Of a stretch of 24,322 nt of DNA, positions 7,639-15,383 are shown piece by piece. Both the position numbers and the translations under genes were made by a program. The stretch is taken from NCBI GenBank assembly GCA_035507915.1, contig DATJNS010000395.1:1-24322 (forward strand). The letters are read 5' to 3'. The stretch is from JACQAI01 sp035507915. GTDB lineage: Bacteria > Pseudomonadota > Alphaproteobacteria > Elsterales > Elsteraceae. How positions within the stretch are numbered: position 1 is the first letter of the stretch; each line of letters opens with the position of its first letter. A model generated the notes under the pieces. It ran no database searches and was not told the DNA's origin. It saw only the letters and a list, made by a program, of their open reading frames with translations.

Positions 7639-9621
7639 TCAGGAGGCGGCGGCCGTCTCCGGGCTCGCGCGCTCTGGCACCTTGCCGCGCAGCTCGGCCA
7701 GATGGTCGAACGCGCGCGTGTAGGTGCCGACGCCGAGCGTGATCGACCGCAGCTCGATGATCAGGTCGTGGATCTCGGCCTCGGGCATCTGCGCGACCAC
7801 CTCGTCCCAGCCGGGCCAGCCCGCCTTGGCGTCGAACCCGAGAAGCTGACCGCGCCGGCCGGTGACCAGACGCTGCACCTTCGAGGTGAACTCGGTCGGC
7901 ACCGCGATCGCGACCTTGAAGATCGGCTCGAGCACGTAGGGATCGCATTTCGGCATGCCGTCCTGCATGCCGATGCGCGCCGCGGTCTTGAACGCCATGT
8001 CGGAGCTGTCGACCGCGTGATAGCTGCCGTCGAACAGCACCACCGCGACGTCGACCACCGGGAAGCCGAGCGGACCCTTGGAGAGATACTCCTTCACGCC
8101 CTCGCCGACCGCCGGGATGTACTGCTTCGGCACCGAACCGCCGACGATGCGGTCGCTGTATTTGAAGCCGGCGCCGCGCGGCAGCGGCTGGATCTCGATG
8201 TGGATGTCGCCGAACTGGCCGTGGCCGCCCGACTGGCGCTTGTGGCGCGCGTGCAGACTCGTGCCCTTGCGGATGGTCTCCTTGTAGGCGACGTCCGGCT
8301 TCCGCGTGTTGACCTTGAGATTGTAGGACTTCGCCAACTTCTCGATGGCGGCGTTGATGTGGAGCTCGCCCTGGCCCCACAGCACCGTCTGACCGGTGTC
8401 GGCGTTGTGCACCACCGAGAGCGCCGGATCCTCCTCGATGATCTTCTGCAGCGCACCCGACAGCTTGACCTCGTCGGCGCGGTTCTCGGCGGTGATCGCC
8501 ATCGAATAGACCGGCTTCAGCACCGCCGGGAACGGCAGATCCTCGCGGGCACCCGACGGCGTCAGCACGGCGCCGGTCTTGACCTCGTCCATGCGGCCGA
8601 GTCCGACGACGTCGCCGGCGACCGCCTCGCCGATCTTGGTCAGGGTGCCGCCGCCCATGTGGTAGAGCCCGCTGACCCGCGAACCGCCGAGCGTCGCGCC
8701 GTCCTTGATCGAGCCGCGCCAGATGCGCGCGACCGACAGCTTGCCGGTGTGCGCGGCGTGGAACGTCTTGACGACCTGGAGCAACGGCTCGCCCTGCGGC
8801 GCGATCTTGCGGCGCGCGGCGGTGGTGGCCGCCGCCGGCGTGTCGTGGCGCAGTGCCTTCCACAGCCGGAACACGCCGTGGTTATGGGCGGCGGCGCCCA
8901 GCATCACGGGGACGATCAGGTCCTCCGCGACGTCCTTGGCGATCTGCTGATAGACCTCCTTCGGCGTCGGCACGACGTCCTCGAGGATCTTCTCCATCAG
9001 GGCATCGTCGAAATCGGCCAGCGCCTCGAGCATGCTGGCGCGCGCCTCGCGCTCGCGATCGCGCTCGGTGTCGGGCATCTGGATCAGGGCCGACGGCTTG
9101 CCCGGCTGGTAGCGGTACGCCCGCTCGCTCGCCAGGTCGACGTAGCCCGCCACGGCGTCGCCATCGCGGATCGGCACGTGGCGCAGCACCAGCGGGTGCG
9201 CCGACATCGCCTGAAGCGCCGCCAGCAAGTCGCGCACGCGGCCGGTCGCCGTATCCATCTTGTTGACGAACAGGATGTGGGGAATGTCGTGATCGTCGAG
9301 AAACTTGAGGGTGGGCGCCAGGGTGAGGGCGCGGTCGGCGACGGCCTCGCAGACGACCACCGCGACGTCGGCGGCCATCAGGGCGTTCTGCGCCTCCTGG
9401 GCGAACTCGATCGAGCCCGGGCAGTCGATCAGCGTCCAGGGCTCGCCGAGAAAGTTCGCGTGACCGACCGCGAGCTCGCCGGTCGCAGCCGGATGACCGC
9501 CCTTGCGGGCCGCCGCGGTCTCCGCGGTCGCCAGCAGGCCCTCGAACAGCTTGGATTTGCCGCTCAGATAAGGGCCCACCAGGACCGCGCACCGCGGCGC
9601 GCCATCGCTTCCATCCCTCAT
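7639..9621 (-). CDS. Elongation factor G-like GTPase (EF-G paralogue)
   Basis: A 660-aa translational GTPase of the EF-G family, slightly shorter than housekeeping FusA (about 700). The GTPase domain has a P-loop GPYLSGKS at residues 16-23, the G3 box DCPGS at 66-70, and NKMD at 120-123. Domains II to V follow, with domain IV recognisable from KQSGGHGQFGDIHIEIQP. The G3 box lacks the histidine of the canonical DTPGH needed for efficient ribosome-stimulated hydrolysis, and the P-loop differs from AHVDAGKTT. This marks it as the divergent 'EF-G-like' paralogue found in many alphaproteobacteria, not the str-operon fusA; no ribosomal protein genes are adjacent. Its role is unsettled. The ATG at 9621 is chosen because GGAGG lies 7 nt upstream; the frame extends 24 residues further without family similarity. 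Confidence 0.9.
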   Translation of the reverse strand: MRDGSDGAPRCAVLVGPYLSGKSKLFEGLLATAETAAARKGGHPAATGELAVGHANFLGEPWTLIDCPGSIEFAQEAQNALMAADVAVVVCEAVADRALTLAPTLKFLDDHDIPHILFVNKMDTATGRVRDLLAALQAMSAHPLVLRHVPIRDGDAVAGYVDLASERAYRYQPGKPSALIQMPDTERDREREARASMLEALADFDDALMEKILEDVVPTPKEVYQQIAKDVAEDLIVPVMLGAAAHNHGVFRLWKALRHDTPAAATTAARRKIAPQGEPLLQVVKTFHAAHTGKLSVARIWRGSIKDGATLGGSRVSGLYHMGGGTLTKIGEAVAGDVVGLGRMDEVKTGAVLTPSGAREDLPFPAVLKPVYSMAITAENRADEVKLSGALQKIIEEDPALSVVHNADTGQTVLWGQGELHINAAIEKLAKSYNLKVNTRKPDVAYKETIRKGTSLHARHKRQSGGHGQFGDIHIEIQPLPRGAGFKYSDRIVGGSVPKQYIPAVGEGVKEYLSKGPLGFPVVDVAVVLFDGSYHAVDSSDMAFKTAARIGMQDGMPKCDPYVLEPIFKVAIAVPTEFTSKVQRLVTGRRGQLLGFDAKAGWPGWDEVVAQMPEAEIHDLIIELRSITLGVGTYTRAFDHLAELRGKVPERASPETAAAS

Positions 9622-9760
9622 GCCGACCTCCAATTGGGGAGGCGGTCTCCCGCGGCGATCGAGAGCCGGCAGCCGCACTCCCAGTTCGTTCAAGAAAGCG
9701 TAACGGGGCGCCTGAGCATGGCAAGCGGAAATCGGCGTTGGGTCGCGCCTGCTGCCCTAC

Positions 9761-9788
9761 GCGGCAGGGGCATCAGCCCCCGCGAGCG
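9761..9788 (+). repeat. REP-like palindrome, copy A
   Basis: This unit begins GCGGCA, has the core hairpin GGGGC-ATCA-GCCCC, and ends GCGAGCG. It matches the tandem units at the right edge of the window apart from the loop and one extra C. It is inverted relative to copy B 47 bp away. Confidence 0.6.
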
Positions 9789-9835
9789 TTACCGAGAATC
9801 CTTGCGCGGGAATGAATCCGCCCACCGTCCGTGCG

Positions 9836-9863
9836 GGCGCTCGTGGGCTGACGCCCCTGCCGC
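9836..9863 (-). repeat. REP-like palindrome, copy B (inverted)
   Basis: Read on the minus strand this unit begins GCGGCAGGGGCG, has loop GTCA, then GCCC, and ends GAGCGCC, as in the copies at 24251 and 24293. It lies 30 bp downstream of the acyl-CoA dehydrogenase stop and has the same orientation relative to that gene as the right-edge copies have to theirs. Confidence 0.6.
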
Positions 9864-9893
9864 GCTCGGTCGGGCGCACTCGGCGAATGGAAC

Positions 9894-11060
9894 TCAGTAC
9901 GATTTCGGCAGACCCAGCACGCGCTCGGCGATGTGGCAGAGGATTAGGTGCGGGGTGATCGGCGCGATGCGCGCGATCTGGATCTCACGGAAATAGCGTT
10001 CGACGTGATACTCGCTCGCGTAGCCGAAGCCGCCGTGAGTCAAGACCGCACGCTCGCAGGCGCGATGGCCGGCTTCCGCGGCGAGGTACTTGGCGGCGTT
10101 CGCCTCGGCGCCGCACTCGAGTCCGGCATCGTAGCGCGCCGCGGCGTTGAGCATCATGAGCTGAGCGGCCTCGAGCTCGATCCAGCTTTCCGCCAACGGA
10201 TGCTGGATCGCCTGGTTGCGGCCAATCGGACGGCCGAACACCATGCGATCCTTGGCGTACTGGGTCGCCCGCGCCAGCGCGGCGCGGCCGAGCCCGATCG
10301 CCTCGGCCGCGATGAGGATGCGCTCGGGATTGAGTCCGTGCAGCAAGACCTGGAAGCCGCGACCCTCCTCGCCGATGCGATCGGCGACCGGCACGCGCAA
10401 TCCATCGATGAACAGAAGGTTCGAGTCGACGGCCTTGCGGCCCATCTTGTGGATCTCGCGCACCTCGACCGAGCGGCGGTCGAGATCGGTGTAGAACAGC
10501 GACAGGCCCTCGGTCGGTCTGGCGCACGCCTCGAGCGGCGTCGTGCGCGCGATCAGGAGCACCTTCTCGGCGACCTGCGCGGTCGACGTCCACGCCTTGC
10601 TGCCCGACACGACGTAGCGGTCGCCGTCGCGTACCGCCTTGGTGCGCAGGTGCGTGGTGTCGAGCCCGACATCGGGCTCGGTGACCGCGAAGCACGCTTT
10701 CTCGCGTCCGGCGATCAGCGGCGGCAGCATGCGGCGGCGCTGCGCCTCGGTGCCGAACACGACCACGGGGTTGAGCCCGAAGATGTTCATGTGGATCGCC
10801 GACGCGCCGCTGAACCCGGCGCCCGACTCGGCAACCGCCTGCATCATCAAGGCCGCCTCGGTGATGCCGAGGCCAGCGCCGCCGAACGCCTCCGGCATCG
10901 CGATGCCGAGCCAGCCGGCCTCGGCCATGCTGGCGTGGAACGCGTCGGGAAAGCCGCCCTCGGTGTCGAGCCTGAGCCAATAGTCGGGGCCGAAGCCGGC
11001 GCACAGCTTGGCGACCTCGTCGCGGATGCGCCGCTGCTCCTCGGAAAGCGCGAAATCCAT
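9894..11060 (-). CDS. Acyl-CoA dehydrogenase family flavoprotein
   Basis: A 388-aa FAD enzyme that oxidises acyl-CoA thioesters to enoyl-CoA and passes electrons to ETF. The three-domain fold is complete: an N-terminal helical domain opening MDFALSEEQRRIRDEV, a beta domain with the FAD motif CFAVTEPDVGLDTT at 123-136 and KAWTST, and a C-terminal helical domain with YAKDRMVFGRPI and THGGFGYASEYHVERYFRE. The usual catalytic Glu of YEGT near the C-terminus is absent (the sequence there is IAPITPHL). Glu246 in LNPERILIA aligns with the helix-G base of isovaleryl-CoA dehydrogenase, so that residue probably takes the role. Substrate is unknown. The ATG at 11060 has GAGG 6 nt upstream. The LivJ-type binding-protein gene ends 110 bp upstream on the same strand. 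Confidence 0.9.
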   Translation of the reverse strand: MDFALSEEQRRIRDEVAKLCAGFGPDYWLRLDTEGGFPDAFHASMAEAGWLGIAMPEAFGGAGLGITEAALMMQAVAESGAGFSGASAIHMNIFGLNPVVVFGTEAQRRRMLPPLIAGREKACFAVTEPDVGLDTTHLRTKAVRDGDRYVVSGSKAWTSTAQVAEKVLLIARTTPLEACARPTEGLSLFYTDLDRRSVEVREIHKMGRKAVDSNLLFIDGLRVPVADRIGEEGRGFQVLLHGLNPERILIAAEAIGLGRAALARATQYAKDRMVFGRPIGRNQAIQHPLAESWIELEAAQLMMLNAAARYDAGLECGAEANAAKYLAAEAGHRACERAVLTHGGFGYASEYHVERYFREIQIARIAPITPHLILCHIAERVLGLPKSY

Positions 11061-11145
11061 CGCCGCCTCGCTGGCTGATCCGCCCCGCGAATGCTCGGCG
11101 ACAATGCCCTCGATGTCGAGTGGCCCGGCGCGCGACGCCTCGTGG

Positions 11146-11164
11146 GCGACCCGCGCCGGGCCGC
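11146..11164 (-). terminator. GC-rich hairpin just after the binding-protein gene
   Basis: On the minus strand GCGGCCCG-GCG-CGGGTCGC forms an 8-bp stem with one G-U pair and a 3-nt loop, 6 nt after the stop codon of the substrate-binding protein gene. It has no U-tract. It may attenuate transcription into, or protect the 3' end before, the dehydrogenase gene. Confidence 0.45.
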
Positions 11165-11170
11165 TACGCC

Positions 11171-12382
11171 TTAGTTCGCCGCCGCTTTCTTGACCAGCGA
11201 ACAGCCGCCGGCGTCGAGCGGACGGTACGCCTCGTCGGCCGGAACCGCCTTGACGAGCTTGTAGAGGTCCCACGGCCCCTTCGACTCTTCCGGCTTCTTG
11301 ACCTCGAACAGATACATGTCGCGCATCAGGCGGCCGTCGATGCGCAGCCGGCCGTTCTTGGTCATGAAGTCGTTGATCGGCGTCGCCCGCAGCTTCTCCA
11401 TGACCTTGAGGGGTTCCTTGGTGCCGATCGCCTTGACGCCCTCGAGGTAGGCGTGCATCGCGCTGTACACGCCGGCCTGCGTGAAGGTCGGCGGATGACC
11501 CATGCGCTGCTCGAAGCGCTTGGAGAACGCGCGCGTCTCGTCGTTCATGTCCCAATAGAACGGCGCGGTGAGCTGGAGGCCCTGCGCGGTCTTGAGCCCG
11601 AGCGTGTGCGCGTCGGTGAGGAAGAAGAGCAGCGCCGCGAACTTCTGGCCGCCCGAAACGACACCGAACTCGGCACCCTGCTTGATCGAGTTGATGGTGT
11701 CGCCGCCGGCGTTGGCCAACCCGATGATCTTGGCCTTGGAGCCCTGCGCCTGCAGCAGGAACGACGAGAAGTCCGACGTGTTGAGCGGCACCTTGACGTC
11801 GCCCAGCACCGTGCCGCCGGCGGCCTTCACGACGTCGGCGGTGTCGCGCTCGAGCGCATGGCCGAACGCGTAGTCGGCCGTGATGAAGAACCAGGTATCG
11901 CCGCCGCTCTTGACGACGGCCGAGCCGGTGACGTGGGCGAGCGCATAGGTGTCGTAGACCCAGCTCGCCGCGTACGGCGAGCATTTGGGGCCGGTGAGAT
12001 CGGATGTCGCGGGGCCGACGAACAGCGCCAGCTTCTGCTTCTCGCGCGAGACCTCGTTGACCGCCAGCGCGACCGAGGAGGTCGGCACGTCGGTGATGAC
12101 GTCGACGCCGTCGGTGTCGTACCACTGGCGCGCGATCGCCGAGCCGACGTCCGGCTTGTTCTGGTGGTCGGCCGAAATCACCTGAACCGGCTGGCCGAGC
12201 ACGGCGCCGGCGTCCTCGGCCGCCATCTTCGCGGCCTCGAACGAGCCTTTGCCGCCGATATCCGAGTAGAGCGACGACAAGTCGCTGAGCACGCCGATCT
12301 TGACCTGGGCCGCGGCCGGCGGCGCCGACCCCGCGCCGACCAAGAACGCGAGCGCCATGGCGCTCCGAGCGAGTACGCGCAT
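11171..12382 (-). CDS. LivJ-type ABC transporter substrate-binding protein
   Basis: A 403-aa periplasmic binding protein of the branched-chain amino-acid class (Peripla_BP_6). A Sec signal peptide is clear: MRVLARSAM, a hydrophobic core, and a likely cut after AAA at residue 25, giving mature QVKIGVLSDLSS. The body has two Rossmann-like lobes, with FFITADYAFGHALERD and the hinge region QAGVYSAMHAYLEGVKAIG. In alphaproteobacteria this class binds amino acids, amides, aromatic acids and other small carboxylates, so the ligand is open. The ATG at 12382 has GGAGGGG 6 nt upstream, one of the strongest ribosome sites here. No livHMGF permease or ATPase genes are present. The adjacent acyl-CoA dehydrogenase hints that the ligand may be a carboxylic acid that is later activated with CoA, which is inference. 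Confidence 0.9.
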   Translation of the reverse strand: MRVLARSAMALAFLVGAGSAPPAAAQVKIGVLSDLSSLYSDIGGKGSFEAAKMAAEDAGAVLGQPVQVISADHQNKPDVGSAIARQWYDTDGVDVITDVPTSSVALAVNEVSREKQKLALFVGPATSDLTGPKCSPYAASWVYDTYALAHVTGSAVVKSGGDTWFFITADYAFGHALERDTADVVKAAGGTVLGDVKVPLNTSDFSSFLLQAQGSKAKIIGLANAGGDTINSIKQGAEFGVVSGGQKFAALLFFLTDAHTLGLKTAQGLQLTAPFYWDMNDETRAFSKRFEQRMGHPPTFTQAGVYSAMHAYLEGVKAIGTKEPLKVMEKLRATPINDFMTKNGRLRIDGRLMRDMYLFEVKKPEESKGPWDLYKLVKAVPADEAYRPLDAGGCSLVKKAAAN

Positions 12383-12536
12383 CTCAATCCCCTCCGCATG
12401 ATGGTGGGCGTCGTACGGGTCCGCCGACGCCGCGCGGAGCATAGCGGCTCATCGACGCGGCGCGACCTCCGTCCGGCGCATGCCCCAACGCGTGCGGCGC
12501 ATGGCGCGGCGGACCGACCGGGACGAAACTGGAGGC

Positions 12537-13184
12537 ATGGCCCGACAAAATCGCGTGACGCCGTTCGGCGCGATCGTCAGCCCGCCGGCGGGCAGCGCCG
12601 GGCGCGGCGATTTCATGGGCAATCGCGGCTGCCTGCATGACGATCGGGGACGGCTCCACGGCCGCCCGTGGCGCACGCGCGCCTGGATCACCTGCCGGCT
12701 CGCGTTCAAAGGGCGCCGGCGCACGCTGATGACGCCGCGACGCTATACCGAGCTGTTTTTTCTCGACGAGGCGACGGCGTTCGCCGCCGGCCACCGGCCG
12801 TGCGCCGAATGCCGCTGGCACGACTACCAGCGCTTCCGCGGGTGCTGGCCCGCCCTGGCTGGCCGGCCGGTCGCGGAGCTCGACGCGGTGCTGCACCGCG
12901 AGCGCGTCGACGTCGGCGGACGGAAGATCGTGCGGCCGATGCGCGCGGACGACCTGCCCGACGGCAGTGTCGTCGCGCTGCCGGAGCGGCCCGACGCCGC
13001 GCTGCTCAAATGGGGCGATCAGCTGTTCCCGTGGTCGCTCGATGGTTACGGCCCGCCGGTCGCGCGCCCGCGCGATGTCCTCGTCCTGACGCCGCCGTCC
13101 CTGATGGCGGTGCTCGCGCGCGGCTACCGGCTCGCGCTGCACGCCAGCGGGCCGGCGCCAACGGCGGCCGCGCCGGCAGTTTGA
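12537..13184 (+). CDS. Conserved hypothetical protein with Ada-like CxxC
   Basis: A 215-aa protein. The start ATG at 12537 gives MARQNRVTPFGAIVSPPA, which I recall as the opening of a conserved family of unknown function, and is followed by DFMGNRGCLHDDRGR. GGAGG stands only 1 nt before the ATG, closer than ideal; two earlier in-frame ATGs (12480, 12501) exist. The central segment TELFFLDEATAFAAGHRPCA followed by ECRW resembles the second half of the zinc-binding domain of Ada (FFDT..eAeaAGfRPCxRC), but the first Cys pair of Ada is missing. Cys32 and Cys53 could complete a site with Cys89 and Cys92. There is no signal peptide or membrane helix. It diverges from the binding-protein gene. Function unknown; metal binding is a guess from the cysteines. 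Confidence 0.7.
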   Translation: MARQNRVTPFGAIVSPPAGSAGRGDFMGNRGCLHDDRGRLHGRPWRTRAWITCRLAFKGRRRTLMTPRRYTELFFLDEATAFAAGHRPCAECRWHDYQRFRGCWPALAGRPVAELDAVLHRERVDVGGRKIVRPMRADDLPDGSVVALPERPDAALLKWGDQLFPWSLDGYGPPVARPRDVLVLTPPSLMAVLARGYRLALHASGPAPTAAAPAV

Positions 13185-13370
13185 GGCTCGGTCGAGTGCG
13201 CGTGAGGCCGAGATGGATAAAATTGCGCGAATTGACGCTTGAATGCTAGCTTGTCGAGCATTTACCAGAAATCAGCAGTTGCGGTGTCGTAGTGTCACCG
13301 GCTCTGCTATTGATCGCGATCCGGGCCGGCATTGCCTCCGGTCCCGAACGGCCGAGCATAGGCATAACGC
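13185..13370. other. 186-bp intergenic region with inverted repeat
   Basis: Part of this gap is AT-richer than its surroundings. It contains AATGCT at 13242-13247 and AGCATT at 13257-13262, a perfect 6-bp inverted repeat, preceded by a -35-like TTGACG at 13232-13237. I cannot assign a convincing -10 box. It may end the upstream gene and start the downstream one. Confidence 0.3.
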
Positions 13371-14960
13371 GTGTCCATGACCGACGAAGCGACGGCAGCC
13401 CGTCCCCGTGAAAAGCCGACGCCGAGCCCGGCAATCCAGGCGCTCGACACCGAGATCCGCACGCGCTTCGCGCGCCGCACGGATGCGCTCGAGTCCTTCC
13501 TCAACCAGTGGATCAAGCTCGACGAGTCGCAGGCCGCGTTCTTCGGCGCGCGGGGCACCAGGGGCGAAAACTACCTGCAATACGCGCTTTCGGCGGGCGA
13601 CATCCCGATGGCGCTCGGCATCACGCGCATGTGCACCGGCTTCGCCGGCACCACCGACTCGGGCCGCATCGTCGAGTTCCTGAACAACGTCGATCACGGC
13701 GGCGACGACATGTGGCACTACCTCGCCGCCAATCTGACCGAGCGCGAGGACGAGGACTCGCTCGAGATCGCCAAGCTGCTGATCCAGCTCGAGATCGACT
13801 ACTGCCGCAAGAACGACAAGGACGAGAGCCCGCTCGCGCGGCTGCTGATCCCCGAGGTCAAGTGGCAGTCGGTCAACAGCATGCTGCGCGCCAAGACCCT
13901 GACCTTGCAGGAAATCGAGATCTCGTTCCCGACGCGCATCGCCAGCGAGCCGCAGCTGCGCGGCGAGATCATGACCGGGATCTTCTTCTCGGACATCACG
14001 AACAACCAGGGCCGGTTGATCCTCCACATGCTCGAGCAGGCGCTCAGCCCGAAGATGGAGAACGCCGAGCGCGCCCAGGTGGCCGCAGTGTTCTTCGAGT
14101 ATCTCGGCGGCAAGCGCGCCGAGACCGTGCTGATGCGCCTGGTCGAGACCGACCTCAAGGACGTCGCGGAGCGCTTGCTCAACCTGCTGCAGCGGGTCGC
14201 CGAGGAGAGCACGGCCGCCGTGGCGGCGACCGACCTGCAGCTCGCGAAGGCCCAGCAGCAGGTCTTCCTCTACCGTCGGCTCGGGCGCCGCAATCGGCTG
14301 TTCCAGAGCCTGCTGCACAAGTGCATCGCGGCCGACCAGCCGAACTACATCACGCTGATCCTCGGCATGCTGCGCAACGAGGAGATCGTGGTGCTGCGGC
14401 GCAACGGCCGCAGCGAGGGCGGCGACCGCGAAGTGCTGGTGATCGACAAGGGCTCGGCGGCGCCCGCCAACCCGGCGATGTCGCTGCTGCTGGCGCAGGA
14501 CGTGCGCGGCAACACGCCGTTCCACAGCGCGGTCCTGGCCGGCAAGCTCGAATGCCTGCGCAAGCTGTTCTTTGGCCTGTCGCTGATCGACAGCTTCGCG
14601 ATCATCAAGCGCATCCCCAACCGCTACGGTCTGACGGTCGCCGACCTGATGTCGCCCAAGGACGCCTACGGCAAGCTGTCGGTCGAGATCAAGGCGCAAC
14701 GCCTGTCGGTCGAGGACGCGCAGACCTTGCTCAACACCATCAAGGTCGGCGACCGGCGCATCCACGAATACATGGGCGAGGCGCTGCGCAAGGCCGAGGA
14801 CGTGATCGCGCGCACCGGCGGCGCCAAGGTCGCCAAGCCGACCTTCGACCTGGCGCGCATCCCGACCGTGCAGCTGATGCTGCAGAACCAGGCCGGCGCC
14901 CGTCCGGCCGCGCCGGCGCACCCGACGCCGGGCCAGCCGCCTCGCCCTCCCACGCGCTGA
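13371..14960 (+). CDS. Ankyrin-like helical repeat protein of unknown function
   Basis: A 529-aa protein, apparently cytosolic (no signal peptide or membrane helix). The clearest ankyrin unit is DVRGNTPFHSAVLAGKLECL at residues 377-396, and NRYGLTVADLM at 417-427 looks like the start of another. Degenerate repeats with the same helix pattern appear at about 66-90 (ENYLQYALSAGDIPMALGI), 112-122 (DDMWHYLAANL), 213-245 and 307-334 (SLLHKCIAADQPNYITLIL). The last 20 residues are Pro/Ala-rich and probably disordered. Ankyrin proteins usually act as protein-binding scaffolds; no enzymatic motif is visible. The start is GTG at 13371, with AGG 8 nt upstream; the ATG at 13377, two codons later, is equally possible. 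It is convergent with the 84-aa gene, the stops lying 4 bp apart. Confidence 0.75.
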   Translation: MSMTDEATAARPREKPTPSPAIQALDTEIRTRFARRTDALESFLNQWIKLDESQAAFFGARGTRGENYLQYALSAGDIPMALGITRMCTGFAGTTDSGRIVEFLNNVDHGGDDMWHYLAANLTEREDEDSLEIAKLLIQLEIDYCRKNDKDESPLARLLIPEVKWQSVNSMLRAKTLTLQEIEISFPTRIASEPQLRGEIMTGIFFSDITNNQGRLILHMLEQALSPKMENAERAQVAAVFFEYLGGKRAETVLMRLVETDLKDVAERLLNLLQRVAEESTAAVAATDLQLAKAQQQVFLYRRLGRRNRLFQSLLHKCIAADQPNYITLILGMLRNEEIVVLRRNGRSEGGDREVLVIDKGSAAPANPAMSLLLAQDVRGNTPFHSAVLAGKLECLRKLFFGLSLIDSFAIIKRIPNRYGLTVADLMSPKDAYGKLSVEIKAQRLSVEDAQTLLNTIKVGDRRIHEYMGEALRKAEDVIARTGGAKVAKPTFDLARIPTVQLMLQNQAGARPAAPAHPTPGQPPRPPTR

Positions 14961-14964
14961 CCCC

Positions 14965-15219
14965 TCACTTGGCGGCGCCGATCATCGCCTGGTAGAGCGC
15001 GCGCAGCATGTCGCCGGGGCGCTGGGCGCCGTACTTGAGGCTGTTCTTGCCGGCTTCGATGATCTCGGGCGTCGGCTCGCGGGGCACCACGGTCATGCCG
15101 GCCTTCTTGAGGGCGGCGAGCACGGCATCCGCCTGTTTGGTGTAGTCCTCGAAGAAATAGCGCTTGTCGGCGTCGCGGATGGCATGCGCGATGGTGTCGG
15201 CCAGCTTGACCTGCTTCAT
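14965..15219 (-). CDS. 84-aa conserved-looking hypothetical protein
   Basis: A small soluble protein, MKQVKLADTIAHAIRDADK and onward, mostly predicted helix: an amphipathic N-terminal part with RYFFEDYTKQADAVLAALKK, then VVPREPTPEIIEAGKNSL and a C-terminal helix GDMLRALYQAMIGAAK. There are no cysteines, signal peptide or membrane segment. The ATG at 15219 is preferred to the TTG at 15228; GGGGG lies about 9 nt upstream of the ATG. The stop lies 4 bp from the stop of the convergent ankyrin-like gene, leaving no room for a terminator, so the transcripts probably overlap. I know of no function. Confidence 0.65.
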   Translation of the reverse strand: MKQVKLADTIAHAIRDADKRYFFEDYTKQADAVLAALKKAGMTVVPREPTPEIIEAGKNSLKYGAQRPGDMLRALYQAMIGAAK

Positions 15220-15322
15220 CCTGCTCAACCCCCGCTCCGAACCCGCTGGTTGCGCCGATCATCCCGCATCGGCGCGTTCGATTGAAGCGTCGCGCGGTCG
15301 TCGCCGACCGCGCCGATTGCCC

Positions 15323-15352
15323 TTGCGCCTGCGATGGGCCAGCCCGGATAGT
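15323..15352 (+). promoter_or_regulatory. Weak candidate promoter for the DUF1194 gene
   Basis: TTGCGC at 15323-15328 and GATAGT at 15347-15352 are spaced 18 bp in the 164-bp divergent gap. The predicted start near 15359 gives a leader of about 25 nt. Both boxes are imperfect. Confidence 0.2.
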
Positions 15353-15383
15353 GCCTCGACCGACAGGTCGAGCGGGAGCGGAC

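Noticed and set aside
7702..9996. 764-aa plus-strand frame opposite the EF-G-like gene
   Set aside because: Shadow frame with His/Arg/Asp-rich low-complexity content and no family similarity; the opposite strand is clearly the coding one.
12384..13142. 252-aa minus-strand frame opposite the CxxC protein
   Set aside because: Low-complexity shadow without a good start; the plus-strand frame has recognisable conserved segments.
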